Counted from the stretch's first letter, positions 6,673 through 12,375 are shown. The stretch: DNA of 12,524 nucleotides from JBELMB01 sp042088665 (GCA_042088665.1 JBELMB010000152.1:1-12524); one strand, 5' to 3'. Notes: a model not told the origin generated them from the letters alone. Translations and numbers: made by a program.

Positions 6673-7728
6673 CTAACTGCTCAGCGGCGCACCAAGACCA
6701 AACTTTTCCACCAAGGCGCGCCGATAGGTCACTGACATCCGGTCCGCTGGAATATGCACTTCGTCCATGATCCCCAGCGGCAGGTCCTCAGGGTGTTGGT
6801 TTTCCACCAAAGGCTTGTCCTCATTGTTGATCATCATGCTTTCCTTGACCAGAAAACCCTCATCCGGAGCACCCGTCGTATCCGTAGCAACCTGAAAAAT
6901 CTTCGTTTCATGGGCGGACACCGGGCAAACGGTGTCTGCAAAGTACTGGACATACCAACTGTCATTGGGGCGAATGATGATGATTGTCGAAAACGGATAT
7001 GTCAGTTCGTAGGTGTAGACCACATGGCGGGTATCGCCCGGGACATCGTCCGGAAAACGGTTGAAACCTTCATCATAGCCAAGGTCAAACGTCAGCCCGT
7101 TGTCGGTTTCATGAACCTCATAGGGGGGAATTCGGTCCTCTTCGTCGCCGCCGAACGTATTGACATGGACCCAGGGAAAATGCGCGACGTCATTGAAGTT
7201 TTCGACATGTCGGCTGGCAGCCGCTGCCCATGTGTCAGAAGGTATGAAGATCTTTTTAAGACTGTCATCGCCGATCCCCGGCCATTCCGGCAAGGGCCAG
7301 GTTGGCTGTGCCGCGAGACAGGTCCAGACGAGTCCATAGCGCTCTTGCACGCGCAATGATTGCAGACGCAGGCGAGGCGAAACACGGGCATCCTGATCAG
7401 GATTGGACGGGATCTTTGTACAGTGTCCGGAGCCATCAAAATGCAGCCCGTGCATGGGGCAAATCAACTGACCGTCATCGACCCGACCCGCACTCAACCG
7501 CGTGCCCCGATGGGGGCACAGATCGCGTGCGACAAAGACCCCGTTTTCAGTTCGCCAGATGACCAGATCAACGTCCAACAGCCGTGCTGCCACGGGGGCA
7601 TCCTGGATATCATGAGCAAAGGCGACCGGGTGCCAAAAGCCTGACAGAATGCGCCAGTCATTCGGTGCAAAGGTGCACCCTTTCGGCAGATCGGTTTCGT
7701 GCTGCGCCTGATCAACTGGAAGAAACAT
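6673..7728 (-). CDS. Rieske non-heme iron oxygenase, complete alpha subunit (NdmA/NdmB-like N-demethylase candidate)
   Basis: A 351-residue oxygenase with both domains. The Rieske domain has CPHRG (Cys71, His73) and CPMHG (Cys90, His93). The catalytic domain has ENFNDVAHFPWVH (residues 176-188; bridging Asp180, ligands His183 and His188) and NNEDKPLVENQ, where Asp304 should be the third iron ligand. The tail (EDKPLVENQHPEDLP, then VTYRRAL) closely follows what I recall of the caffeine N-demethylases NdmA/NdmB, which share the EDKPxxExQxPxDxP pattern. I chose the ATG at 7728 because AGGGAG (7738-7743) is well placed and the longer frame to 7842 is rich in AGG and TTG codons and overlaps a leader hairpin. 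It is the first gene of the operon. Demethylation of a purine is inferred; no reductase is present nearby. Confidence 0.88.
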   Translation of the reverse strand: MFLPVDQAQHETDLPKGCTFAPNDWRILSGFWHPVAFAHDIQDAPVAARLLDVDLVIWRTENGVFVARDLCPHRGTRLSAGRVDDGQLICPMHGLHFDGSGHCTKIPSNPDQDARVSPRLRLQSLRVQERYGLVWTCLAAQPTWPLPEWPGIGDDSLKKIFIPSDTWAAAASRHVENFNDVAHFPWVHVNTFGGDEEDRIPPYEVHETDNGLTFDLGYDEGFNRFPDDVPGDTRHVVYTYELTYPFSTIIIIRPNDSWYVQYFADTVCPVSAHETKIFQVATDTTGAPDEGFLVKESMMINNEDKPLVENQHPEDLPLGIMDEVHIPADRMSVTYRRALVEKFGLGAPLSS

Positions 7729-8172
7729 CTGGTCCAACTCCCTGTCGGTCCTCCAGGTGTCGATGGCCAAAACATCGGCACACTCCCCGCACCTGCATGT
7801 GTTGAGTGGAAACCACAAACAGATCAGTGACAAGGGACCCACGCAAAATATTTGGTGCGCGCTTTGGCGCCGCGCTCATTCTGCATGACATCTTGGGCCG
7901 CCAATTCATTGAAAGCTGACATTTTGCGATCGTTCATTGTGGCTTGATTTCAGACATGAGCGGCACTATCGGGGCTCGGAAATTTTGGGCTCCTTCCAGA
8001 CCTCGGATGAGCTGCTGCATCAAGCCTCCGTTCGGACCGGTTCACTTTCAAGGACGGCCCAAACCAGTCAACCGACCTTCGTGTGCAATGCTGCAGAAGC
8101 CGTCCGCGCTGCCGACATTCACGGCCAGTGCAAAATGGAACTGAAGTCGAACTGGCTGTGAGCGGCCGCACT
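7729..8172. other. Intergenic region upstream of the oxygenase/importer operon
   Basis: This 444-base stretch separates the operon from the IS3 remnant and must hold the operon's promoter and leader unless transcription starts inside the mobile DNA. Apart from the leader hairpin at 7754-7795, I see no convincing -35/-10 pair and no clear operator dyad. Open frames here are short or are read-through of the decayed transposase frame past its lost stop codon. No regulator gene flanks the operon inside the window. Confidence 0.6.
7754..7795 (-). promoter_or_regulatory. Stem-loop in the operon leader (candidate cis-regulatory RNA)
   Basis: In the operon transcript, CAGGTG (7795-7790) pairs with CACCTG (7759-7754), and inside it CGATG (7777-7773) pairs with CATCG (7765-7761) around a 7-base loop. 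The internal loop is strongly asymmetric: 12 bases on the 5' side and a single A on the 3' side. An alternative GTGT/ACAC pairing is possible. The structure ends 10 bases before the AGGGAG ribosome binding site of the first oxygenase gene, so it could affect translation. No known riboswitch consensus was verified. Confidence 0.4.
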
Positions 8173-8360
8173 TGAGTGGTCCAAATTGAAAGTCTGTGCA
8201 TGGTTGGCCTTTGGTCCATCGGGACGATGGCCTCTGGGGCCGGTGGGCGGTAGCCCAGAGCACTGTGGTGTCGTTTGGTGTTGTAGTGTTTCCTCCAGCT
8301 ATCGAAAATGGTTTGCGCCTCACGCAGCGAGTAGAAGACCTCGCCGTTTAGCAGTTCGTC

Positions 8361-8404
8361 TGTTGCCCGGCAGGCGATTTGCAAAGCAAATCTGCCGATA
8401 GGGG
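8361..8404. repeat. Palindromic mini-element copy 1
   Basis: Inserted in the transposase remnant between the codons for GRMR and DELLNGE. It has constant ends (TTGCCCGGCAGG left, CTGCCGATAGGGG right) and a 7-bp stem GATTTGC/GCAAATC around a 3-base loop. About 43 bases are extra compared with the intact reading frame. Confidence 0.8.
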
Positions 8405-8448
8405 CGCATGCGCCCGTTGAAACTCTCACAGTATCCGTTCTCCCATGC

Positions 8449-8490
8449 ACTGCCCGGCAGGGCATCGCATGGCGATGTCCCGACAGGGGT
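8449..8490. repeat. Palindromic mini-element copy 2
   Basis: Inserted in the transposase remnant between the codons for AFIEPG and WENGY, adding about 40 bases. It shares the left end CTGCCCGGCAGG and the right end GACAGGGG with the other copies, but its stem is CATCGC/GCGATG around ATG, a different sequence with pairing preserved. Confidence 0.75.
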
Positions 8491-8524
8491 GACCTGGTTC
8501 AATGAAAGCAGTTTTGGCCCCGAC

Positions 8525-8565
8525 CACTGCCCGGCAGGCGATTGCCCAGCAATCTGCCGAGAGGG
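8525..8565. repeat. Palindromic mini-element copy 3
   Basis: Inserted in the transposase remnant between the codons for GWIKA and VGAKT, adding 41 bases. The left end CACTGCCCGGCAGG and right end CTGCCGAGAGGGG match the other copies. The stem is GATTGC/GCAATC around CCA. Confidence 0.8.
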
Positions 8566-8628
8566 GGCTTTGATCCAGCCCCTGACAACCTCCGCAATGA
8601 ACGACGGTCAGGACCCGTAAACTCGCTT

Positions 8629-8811
8629 GAGACTTGCCCTTCTGCGTGATTCAAGCTCCAAAACTGAGGGGGCATGATGAGCGGGCTTTTGGCTGACCGA
8701 CGCGCAGATGGAGCGACTGCAGCCGTTTTTTCCGGAGTCCCGAGGCAAGCCTCGGGTTGATGACAGGCGGGTGCTGAGCGGTATAGTCGACATCAAGAAG
8801 AATGGGTTAAG
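8629..8811 (+). mobile_element. IS5-family (IS427-like) insertion sequence, 5' fragment
   Basis: The fragment begins with a terminal-repeat-like GAGACTTGCCCTTCTGCG and reaches a transposase start at ATGATGAGCGGGCTTTTGGC. The downstream frame reads MERLQPFFPESRGKPRVDDR, then RVLSGI, typical of the N-terminus of IS427-group transposases. A small deletion after the start (the family has the residues WLTDAQ here) puts the initiator out of frame. The sequence ends abruptly after KKNG at about 8811, where the IS3 sequence resumes. Only some 60 codons of a transposase survive and there is no second end. It is lodged within the IS3 remnant. Confidence 0.75.
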
Positions 8812-9050
8812 CTCCTCTCACCGCCATAGGCGTTCGACACGTTTATCGTTCACCTGCCAACATACGTCTCTCAGCAGAGCGGCAATCCGACGGTAGCCGT
8901 ATCGCCCAAACTGATGTGTCAACTCGATCATGTCCGCGACCAGACGGTCTTCGTCAGCCCGACCAACCGGTACATGCCTTGCCCCATCAGAACTTCAACC
9001 TGCCGTAACTCTACGACAATCTCTTTGGGCTTGGGTCTCTTTGTGGCCAT
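8812..9050 (-). pseudogene. IS3-family OrfA start joined to an OrfB N-terminal fragment
   Basis: From the ATG at 9050 about 25 residues of OrfA remain (MATKRPKPKEIVVELRQVEV, then LMGQG). The sequence then passes directly into OrfB in another frame, ADEDRLVADMIELTHQFGRY and GYRRIAALLRD, ending at QVNDKRVERLWR followed by a TGA. The C-terminal part of OrfA and the first part of OrfB are therefore deleted. At about 8812 the IS3 sequence stops and the IS5-family fragment begins on the other strand. Together with the OrfB C-terminal remnant this accounts for the two halves of one element. Confidence 0.75.
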
Positions 9051-9327
9051 CTATGGCCCTCCGCTTTCCTAAACATAGGGTCGGACCACTTCAAAGGGGG
9101 AGGCTCAACAGCTGAAAATTCTTTTCATCATGTAGATTCTCCAGTTTCATAAACACCTTATCTCGATGTCCACAAAACCGGCAGCAGGCCACTCTTTACC
9201 TGAAACCACTGCACTTCGCCGCGCTCGGAATCGGTAGCGTTGGTATTGCTCAGACCGCCCGGGAACTCCGGGCTCTGCATGATACGGGGCGCAGGATTGG
9301 CCTTGACCCGCCAAGTGGAGAAGACCG

Positions 9328-9495
9328 ATGGCATCGTCCAAAACTGATGATGAAAAGACGGCGCCCGCCAAGCGGAGTGTGTCCAAACCCACCCGTAAGG
9401 AACAATTGCGCAAACTTCTGGAACGCAAGTCCGGCGCGACGCTTGCGCAGCTACAGGAGACGTTCGGGTGCCCGCGCTTCTTTGGGGTTGGGTGA
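9328..9495 (+). pseudogene. DUF3489 N-terminal half fused by deletion to the last residues of DUF2924
   Basis: A 55-residue frame with a GGAGA ribosome binding site 6 bases ahead of its ATG. Residues 22-45 (TRKEQLRKLLERKSGATLAQ, then LQETFG) match the start of DUF3489, a small helix-turn-helix-like domain. The normal continuation (WQPHT...) is missing, and the protein ends CPRFFGVG, which matches the conserved PRFFGL end of DUF2924 proteins. In many alphaproteobacterial elements DUF3489, DUF2924 and a large serine recombinase are consecutive genes. One in-frame deletion joining the first two explains this product. The stop overlaps the recombinase start (TGATG), so the usual junction is intact. 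Probably non-functional. Confidence 0.7.
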
Positions 9496-10622
9496 TGCGC
9501 CGGGTTCGCAGCGCGATCTATACCCGCAAAAGTTCTGAAGACGGGCTCGATCAGGACTTCAACTCCTTGGATGCCCAACGGGAAGCCTGTGAGGCCTGTA
9601 TCGCGAGCCAAAGACATGAGGGTTGGGAACTCAATCCTGAGCACTATGACGACGGCGGCATATCCGGCGGGCACATGGATCGCCCGGCCCTTCAGCGTCT
9701 GATGCAGGTTGCGGATGCGAAGCGCATAGATCAGATCGTGGTTTACAAGATCGAGAGGCTGACGCGCTTGCTGGCGGATTTTGCAAAGCTTGTTGATCGG
9801 CTGGACGCGGCGGAGGCGTCGTTTGTCTCAGTCACCCAATCGTTCAACACCGCCACCAGCATTGGGCGGTTGGCGCTCAATATACTGCTCAGCTTCGCTC
9901 AGTTCGAACGGGAGGTCATGTCGGAACGCATCCGGGACAAGATCGCTGCCTCGAAGCGCCAAGGCATGTGGATGGGCGGGCTCGTCCCGCTTGGCTATCA
10001 GGAGGCTGGGCGAACGCTTGTGATTGACGAGGTGGAGGCTGAGACGGTCAGAACGCTCTATAGTCTGTATCTGGATCTGGGCACCGTCCGGGAGGTCAAG
10101 GAACGGGCGGCAGAGCTTGGTCTGCGGACCCGTCGGCGACAGAGATCATCCGGCAAGGTCGGCGGCGGGACGACTTTTGACCGCGGGCATCTGCTGCACA
10201 TCCCCAGCAACCCGATCTATGCAGGCATGATCCGGCACAAAGGACAGGTCTTTGACGGGCAGCACCCGGCCATCATTGACCCGGACGTTTGGGACAAGGT
10301 TCAAGAGCAGCGGCAAAGCAAGGCGTGCATCGCCCACTACTCTTCCAGAAAGAAGTCTTCGTCGATGCGATGCAGTTCAAAGACCTTTCGCACTCTAACC
10401 CCCACCCCGCCTTCGATCATCAAATCCACAAGACTGTGTCCGTCGATAGTAATCACCCTCGCATTGACTGTCTTGAGATACTCCAATGCGTTCGGAGAGA
10501 AGCGCGAAGTCGTTACAAAGACGCCCTTGTGTGCCGACACGCCAGCAAGTGTTCCGACGAACGCCTGCAGCTCTGGACGACCGACAGCTTTGTCCGGCGC
10601 ATATCGCTTTGCTTGGATATAA
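9495..10622 (+). CDS. Large serine recombinase, C-terminally truncated
   Basis: From the ATG at 9495 the frame encodes 375 residues. Residues 1-150 are the resolvase/invertase catalytic domain: YTRKSS with nucleophile Ser13, GGISGGHMDRPAL (54-66), the YKIERLTR helix (84-91) and FEREVMSERIRDKI (137-150). A Recombinase DNA-binding domain follows, with SNPIYAGMIRHKGQ (238-251) and HPAIIDPDVWDKVQ (257-270). Homology ends at about residue 276 (near 10322). The remaining ~99 residues are simply the antisense of the Mrr gene, and the zinc-ribbon and coiled-coil part normally present is gone. It probably arose by recombination that brought the restriction gene in. Catalytic residues are intact, but integration activity is doubtful without the C-terminal DNA-binding region. 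Confidence 0.85.
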   Translation: MRRVRSAIYTRKSSEDGLDQDFNSLDAQREACEACIASQRHEGWELNPEHYDDGGISGGHMDRPALQRLMQVADAKRIDQIVVYKIERLTRLLADFAKLVDRLDAAEASFVSVTQSFNTATSIGRLALNILLSFAQFEREVMSERIRDKIAASKRQGMWMGGLVPLGYQEAGRTLVIDEVEAETVRTLYSLYLDLGTVREVKERAAELGLRTRRRQRSSGKVGGGTTFDRGHLLHIPSNPIYAGMIRHKGQVFDGQHPAIIDPDVWDKVQEQRQSKACIAHYSSRKKSSSMRCSSKTFRTLTPTPPSIIKSTRLCPSIVITLALTVLRYSNAFGEKREVVTKTPLCADTPASVPTNACSSGRPTALSGAYRFAWI

Positions 10623-11254
10623 ACCACATCCAAACCGAGTTTGTCTTGGTGAATGATCCCGTCGATACCACCATCGCCAACCTTGCCCATGACCTCTGCG
10701 AGTGTATCAGATCGACCGTATCCCAGACTGGACAGTAAACGAACAACGAGTTGCTCAAAGAACGCGGGCGAGTTCTGCGAGATGCGCTCAAGTATCTGCT
10801 CTTTCAGGTCTGCTTCAAGTTCCTGGTAAGCGCTTCCAATAATCTCTTCAGGACTTTGATCGCTTGCAGAAACAGTAGTGGTGGGCCGCGTTTCGTTCTT
10901 CGTATCTCTCGAGCCTTTTCGATTCATGAAGTCGATGAAAGAAGGAATTTTCTTGAGAAACGCGAGATCCAGCTTCTGAAGGTCATTGTCCAGAACTGCG
11001 CGCCCTTCGTCAGTTAGGATAAAGTGTCCGCGTTTCGGTCGCTTTATCAAACCTGCCTGGACCAAATAAGTGATCGCCCATTGGACTCTACTTGAAATGA
11101 GCGTCGTTTGTCCCGACGGAATCGTAACGCCGCGTTCCTCTTCAGTTAAATGCAGTTCATCGGCGATTGCCTCCACCGCATCCCGCACGCGTTGTTCTGT
11201 GACAGCCCTCTTGAGAACCATCGACATCAGGTTTCCGTAACTCGGGACGGGCAC
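10337..11254 (-). CDS. mrr: Mrr-type restriction endonuclease
   Basis: A 305-residue protein matching the length and layout of Mrr, a type IV enzyme that cuts methylated DNA. The N-terminal winged-helix domain (about residues 1-95) contains PSGQTT and RGHFILTDEGRAVL. The C-terminal PD-(D/E)XK nuclease domain contains FFEQLVVRLLSSLGYG (165-180), GDGGIDGII (193-201, with catalytic Asp198) and VYIQAKRY (211-218, the QxK motif with Lys216), followed by GVFVTTSRFSP. The start is a GTG with AAGG about 11 bases ahead; no upstream ATG fits. The gene converges on the truncated recombinase and shares 286 bases with its frame. It lies on the 3' side of tRNA-Trp, on the same strand. Likely a defence cargo gene and apparently intact. 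Confidence 0.9.
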   Translation of the reverse strand: MPVPSYGNLMSMVLKRAVTEQRVRDAVEAIADELHLTEEERGVTIPSGQTTLISSRVQWAITYLVQAGLIKRPKRGHFILTDEGRAVLDNDLQKLDLAFLKKIPSFIDFMNRKGSRDTKNETRPTTTVSASDQSPEEIIGSAYQELEADLKEQILERISQNSPAFFEQLVVRLLSSLGYGRSDTLAEVMGKVGDGGIDGIIHQDKLGLDVVYIQAKRYAPDKAVGRPELQAFVGTLAGVSAHKGVFVTTSRFSPNALEYLKTVNARVITIDGHSLVDLMIEGGVGVRVRKVFELHRIDEDFFLEE

Positions 11255-11367
11255 GATTGTTCAACCTTGGTGGCACAGAACACAAAATTGATAGCGTCCA
11301 TGCCAACGCCTGGAAAGGCGCAGCATAAGACACTGGTACAAATACCACAGTGAAATATGAGAGTGTT

Positions 11368-11443
11368 TGGCAGGGGCAGCAGGGTTCGAACCCGCGACCT
11401 ACGGTTTTGGAGACCGTCGCTCTACCAGCTGAGCTATACCCCT
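11368..11443 (-). tRNA. tRNA-Trp(CCA)
   Basis: A 76-base cloverleaf with an encoded 3' CCA. The acceptor stem AGGGGTA pairs with TGCCCCT, with G as discriminator. The D-arm is AGCTCAGCTGGTAGAGC, the anticodon loop CTCCAAA gives CCA (Trp), and the T-arm contains GGTTCGAACCC. All stems pair. Confidence 0.97.
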
Positions 11444-11929
11444 TCAGGCCGTGGCGAGGGGGTACACGGGCGCGCGGGTGAAATCAAGGGGCCACGGACC
11501 GGGAAATGCACCTCTTGTGCCGCGCGTTTGATCACAGGTCCTCACGCCAGGAGGCACGCCCTCTCACGCCGCTGGTTGCGTATTGAAACATTGGGGGATT
11601 TTTACCTCCACGCGGTGCGCTCAAAAACATGTGATAGCGATTTTTGCCATCTCATTCGCGCGCACCGCTCACGTCATGTAGAGCCCCCTCCCCCTCGTTT
11701 CAGTCAGGCCGGCTTGGGCCGCACCAAAGCTGTGCCCGGGCGCACAGGCACTGGCCAAATCGGGCGTCTGTCAAGGACACGAAGCGGTGAGCCATTCGGT
11801 ATTTCTTCGTGAATTCAAAGCGCCGGGCAGCATCCCTAACTTGGTTGGTGTCGGACGAACACACCGGCACACAGCAAACCAAGGCCCACACGAAACTCCG
11901 GGCCACACACACGAAAAAGGAACACGACC
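11444..11929. other. Long non-coding stretch between tRNA-Trp and the small secreted protein genes
   Basis: These 486 bases lie between two divergently oriented units. The left end probably holds the tRNA promoter; the right end must hold the promoter and leader of the small tandem genes. No frame in it has convincing coding character and no known RNA or repeat was recognised. I could not place a promoter for the plus-strand genes. Confidence 0.6.
11459..11487 (-). promoter_or_regulatory. Putative tRNA-Trp promoter
   Basis: On the minus strand, TTGATT (11487-11482) and TACCCC (11464-11459) are separated by exactly 17 bases. Transcription would then begin a few bases before the tRNA 5' end at 11443. 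The -10 is poor, but weak -10 hexamers are common at GC-rich alphaproteobacterial promoters. Based on spacing and position only. Confidence 0.35.
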
Positions 11930-12097
11930 ATGAAAGCCATCATCGCATCCGCACTCGCACTCTCCGTCTTTGCCGGGGCCGCTTCCGCCATGACGCCCAG
12001 CTTCGAGAACCTCACCGACGCACAGATCGCCCAGGTGGAATCGATCCTGCACTCCGGCGACACCGAGAGCGAAAAGCGCGCTCAGCTGAAGCGTTTC
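11916..12097 (+). repeat. Direct repeat, unit 1 (182 bases identical to 12124-12305)
   Basis: It runs from the AAAGG of the ribosome binding site to the TTC codon near the end of copy 1, and I see no mismatch to the second unit. The offset between units is 208 bases, with 26 unique bases between them. Confidence 0.9.
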
Positions 12098-12106
12098 ACA
12101 AACTGA
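11930..12106 (+). CDS. Small secreted protein, tandem copy 1
   Basis: A 58-residue protein too short for many gene finders. Residues 1-20 form a classic signal peptide (MKAIIASALALSVFAGAASA) with the AXA cleavage site at the end, predicting a 38-residue mature periplasmic or secreted peptide. That peptide begins MTPSFENLTDAQIAQVESIL, is rich in acidic and polar residues and probably forms two short amphipathic helices; it ends RFTN. AAGGA lies 8 bases before the ATG. The family is not one I recognise. A second gene, identical except for the last two codons, starts 31 bases after its stop, so the pair is probably co-transcribed. Identity of the two copies, signal peptide and ribosome binding sites together support real coding. 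Confidence 0.8.
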   Translation: MKAIIASALALSVFAGAASAMTPSFENLTDAQIAQVESILHSGDTESEKRAQLKRFTN

Positions 12107-12123
12107 TCCCCTCCCATCCTCTG

Positions 12124-12305
12124 AAAGGAACACGACCATGAAAGCCATCATCGCATCCGCACTCGCACTCTCCGTCTTTGCCGGGGCCGCTTCCGCCATG
12201 ACGCCCAGCTTCGAGAACCTCACCGACGCACAGATCGCCCAGGTGGAATCGATCCTGCACTCCGGCGACACCGAGAGCGAAAAGCGCGCTCAGCTGAAGC
12301 GTTTC
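12124..12305 (+). repeat. Direct repeat, unit 2
   Basis: Second copy of the 182-base unit, covering the ribosome binding site and the first 56 codons of copy 2. Sequences outside both units are unrelated. Confidence 0.9.
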
Positions 12306-12314
12306 GTGAAGTGA
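12138..12314 (+). CDS. Small secreted protein, tandem copy 2
   Basis: A 58-residue paralogue of the gene just upstream. The first 56 residues are identical, including the signal peptide (residues 1-20), and only the last two differ (VK in place of TN). It has the same AAGGA ribosome binding site 8 bases ahead of the ATG, which belongs to the duplicated unit. A strong GC-rich hairpin (12328-12357) and then a terminator-like hairpin follow, so this is likely the last gene of a two-gene transcript. The duplication could raise the dose of the mature 38-residue product. Function unknown. Confidence 0.8.
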   Translation: MKAIIASALALSVFAGAASAMTPSFENLTDAQIAQVESILHSGDTESEKRAQLKRFVK

Positions 12315-12327
12315 AGCGAGTACCCCC

Positions 12328-12357
12328 TGCCGCGCGCCCTCTCCCAGGCGCGCGGCA
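12328..12357 (+). other. Strong GC-rich hairpin after the small-protein genes
   Basis: A perfect 11-bp stem TGCCGCGCGCC/GGCGCGCGGCA with an 8-base loop, 13 bases after the copy 2 stop. There is no T-tract behind it, so it may stabilise the transcript 3' end or act together with the next hairpin instead of terminating alone. Confidence 0.6.
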
Positions 12358-12375
12358 GCAAGGGACATATGGAAA

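Larger units (their letters stand above)
8186..8612 (-). pseudogene. IS3-family OrfB transposase, C-terminal remnant broken by three insertions
   Basis: Reading the minus strand and skipping three inserts, a normal OrfB C-terminus can be reassembled: FIAEVVRGWIKA, then VGAKTAFIEPG, then WENGYCESFNGRMR, then DELLNGEVFYSLREAQ and the tail HYNTKRHHSALGYRPPAPEA ending in QRPTMH. The inserts fall at 8525-8565, about 8449-8490 and 8361-8404 and each shifts the frame. The native stop after QRPTMH is also lost, apparently by a one-base deletion, so an open frame runs on to about 7950. The SFNGR and WENGY motifs around the last catalytic Glu region of the rve integrase core identify the family. Not functional. 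Confidence 0.85.
8173..9093 (-). mobile_element. Decayed IS3-family insertion sequence, internally deleted and carrying nested insertions
   Basis: The ends carry near-matching terminal inverted repeats of the TG...CA type: TGAGTGGTCC at 8173-8182 and GGACCACTTCA at 9083-9093. Between them, on the minus strand, are an OrfA start, part of OrfB and the OrfB C-terminus, all with residues typical of one IS3 subgroup (MATKRPKP start; QRPTMH end). The middle of OrfB, about 100 residues including part of the DDE core, is absent and its place is taken by an IS5-family fragment. Three palindromic mini-elements further break the C-terminal part. No target-site duplication is evident, so the element is old or rearranged. 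It cannot move by itself. Confidence 0.85.

Noticed and set aside
7729..7842. A 38-residue N-terminal extension of the large Rieske oxygenase (start at 7842).
   Set aside because: It uses clustered AGG and TTG codons unlike the gene body, has no matching family N-terminus that I know, overlaps the leader hairpin, and the ATG at 7728 has a well-placed AGGGAG site.
8361..8565. The three regularly spaced palindromes read as a short CRISPR array.
   Set aside because: The spacers between them are the continuous codons of a transposase, copies differ in the stem, spacing is uneven, and no cas gene is present.
8739..8756. An 8-bp perfect palindrome CCCGAGGC/GCCTCGGG that could be a fourth mini-element or a terminator.
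   Set aside because: It encodes the conserved SRGKPRV segment of the IS5-family transposase, so it is ordinary coding sequence; it lacks the constant ends of the mini-elements.
9147..9674. A 175-residue minus-strand open frame crossing the DUF3489 remnant and recombinase start.
   Set aside because: It is antisense to recognisable recombinase coding sequence and contains no family motif. The part at 9094-9327 that is not antisense shows nothing I can identify.
11820..11832. A CCGGGCAG match to the reverse of the mini-element end, upstream of the small genes.
   Set aside because: Only eight bases match and there is no second end or stem, so chance is the simplest explanation.
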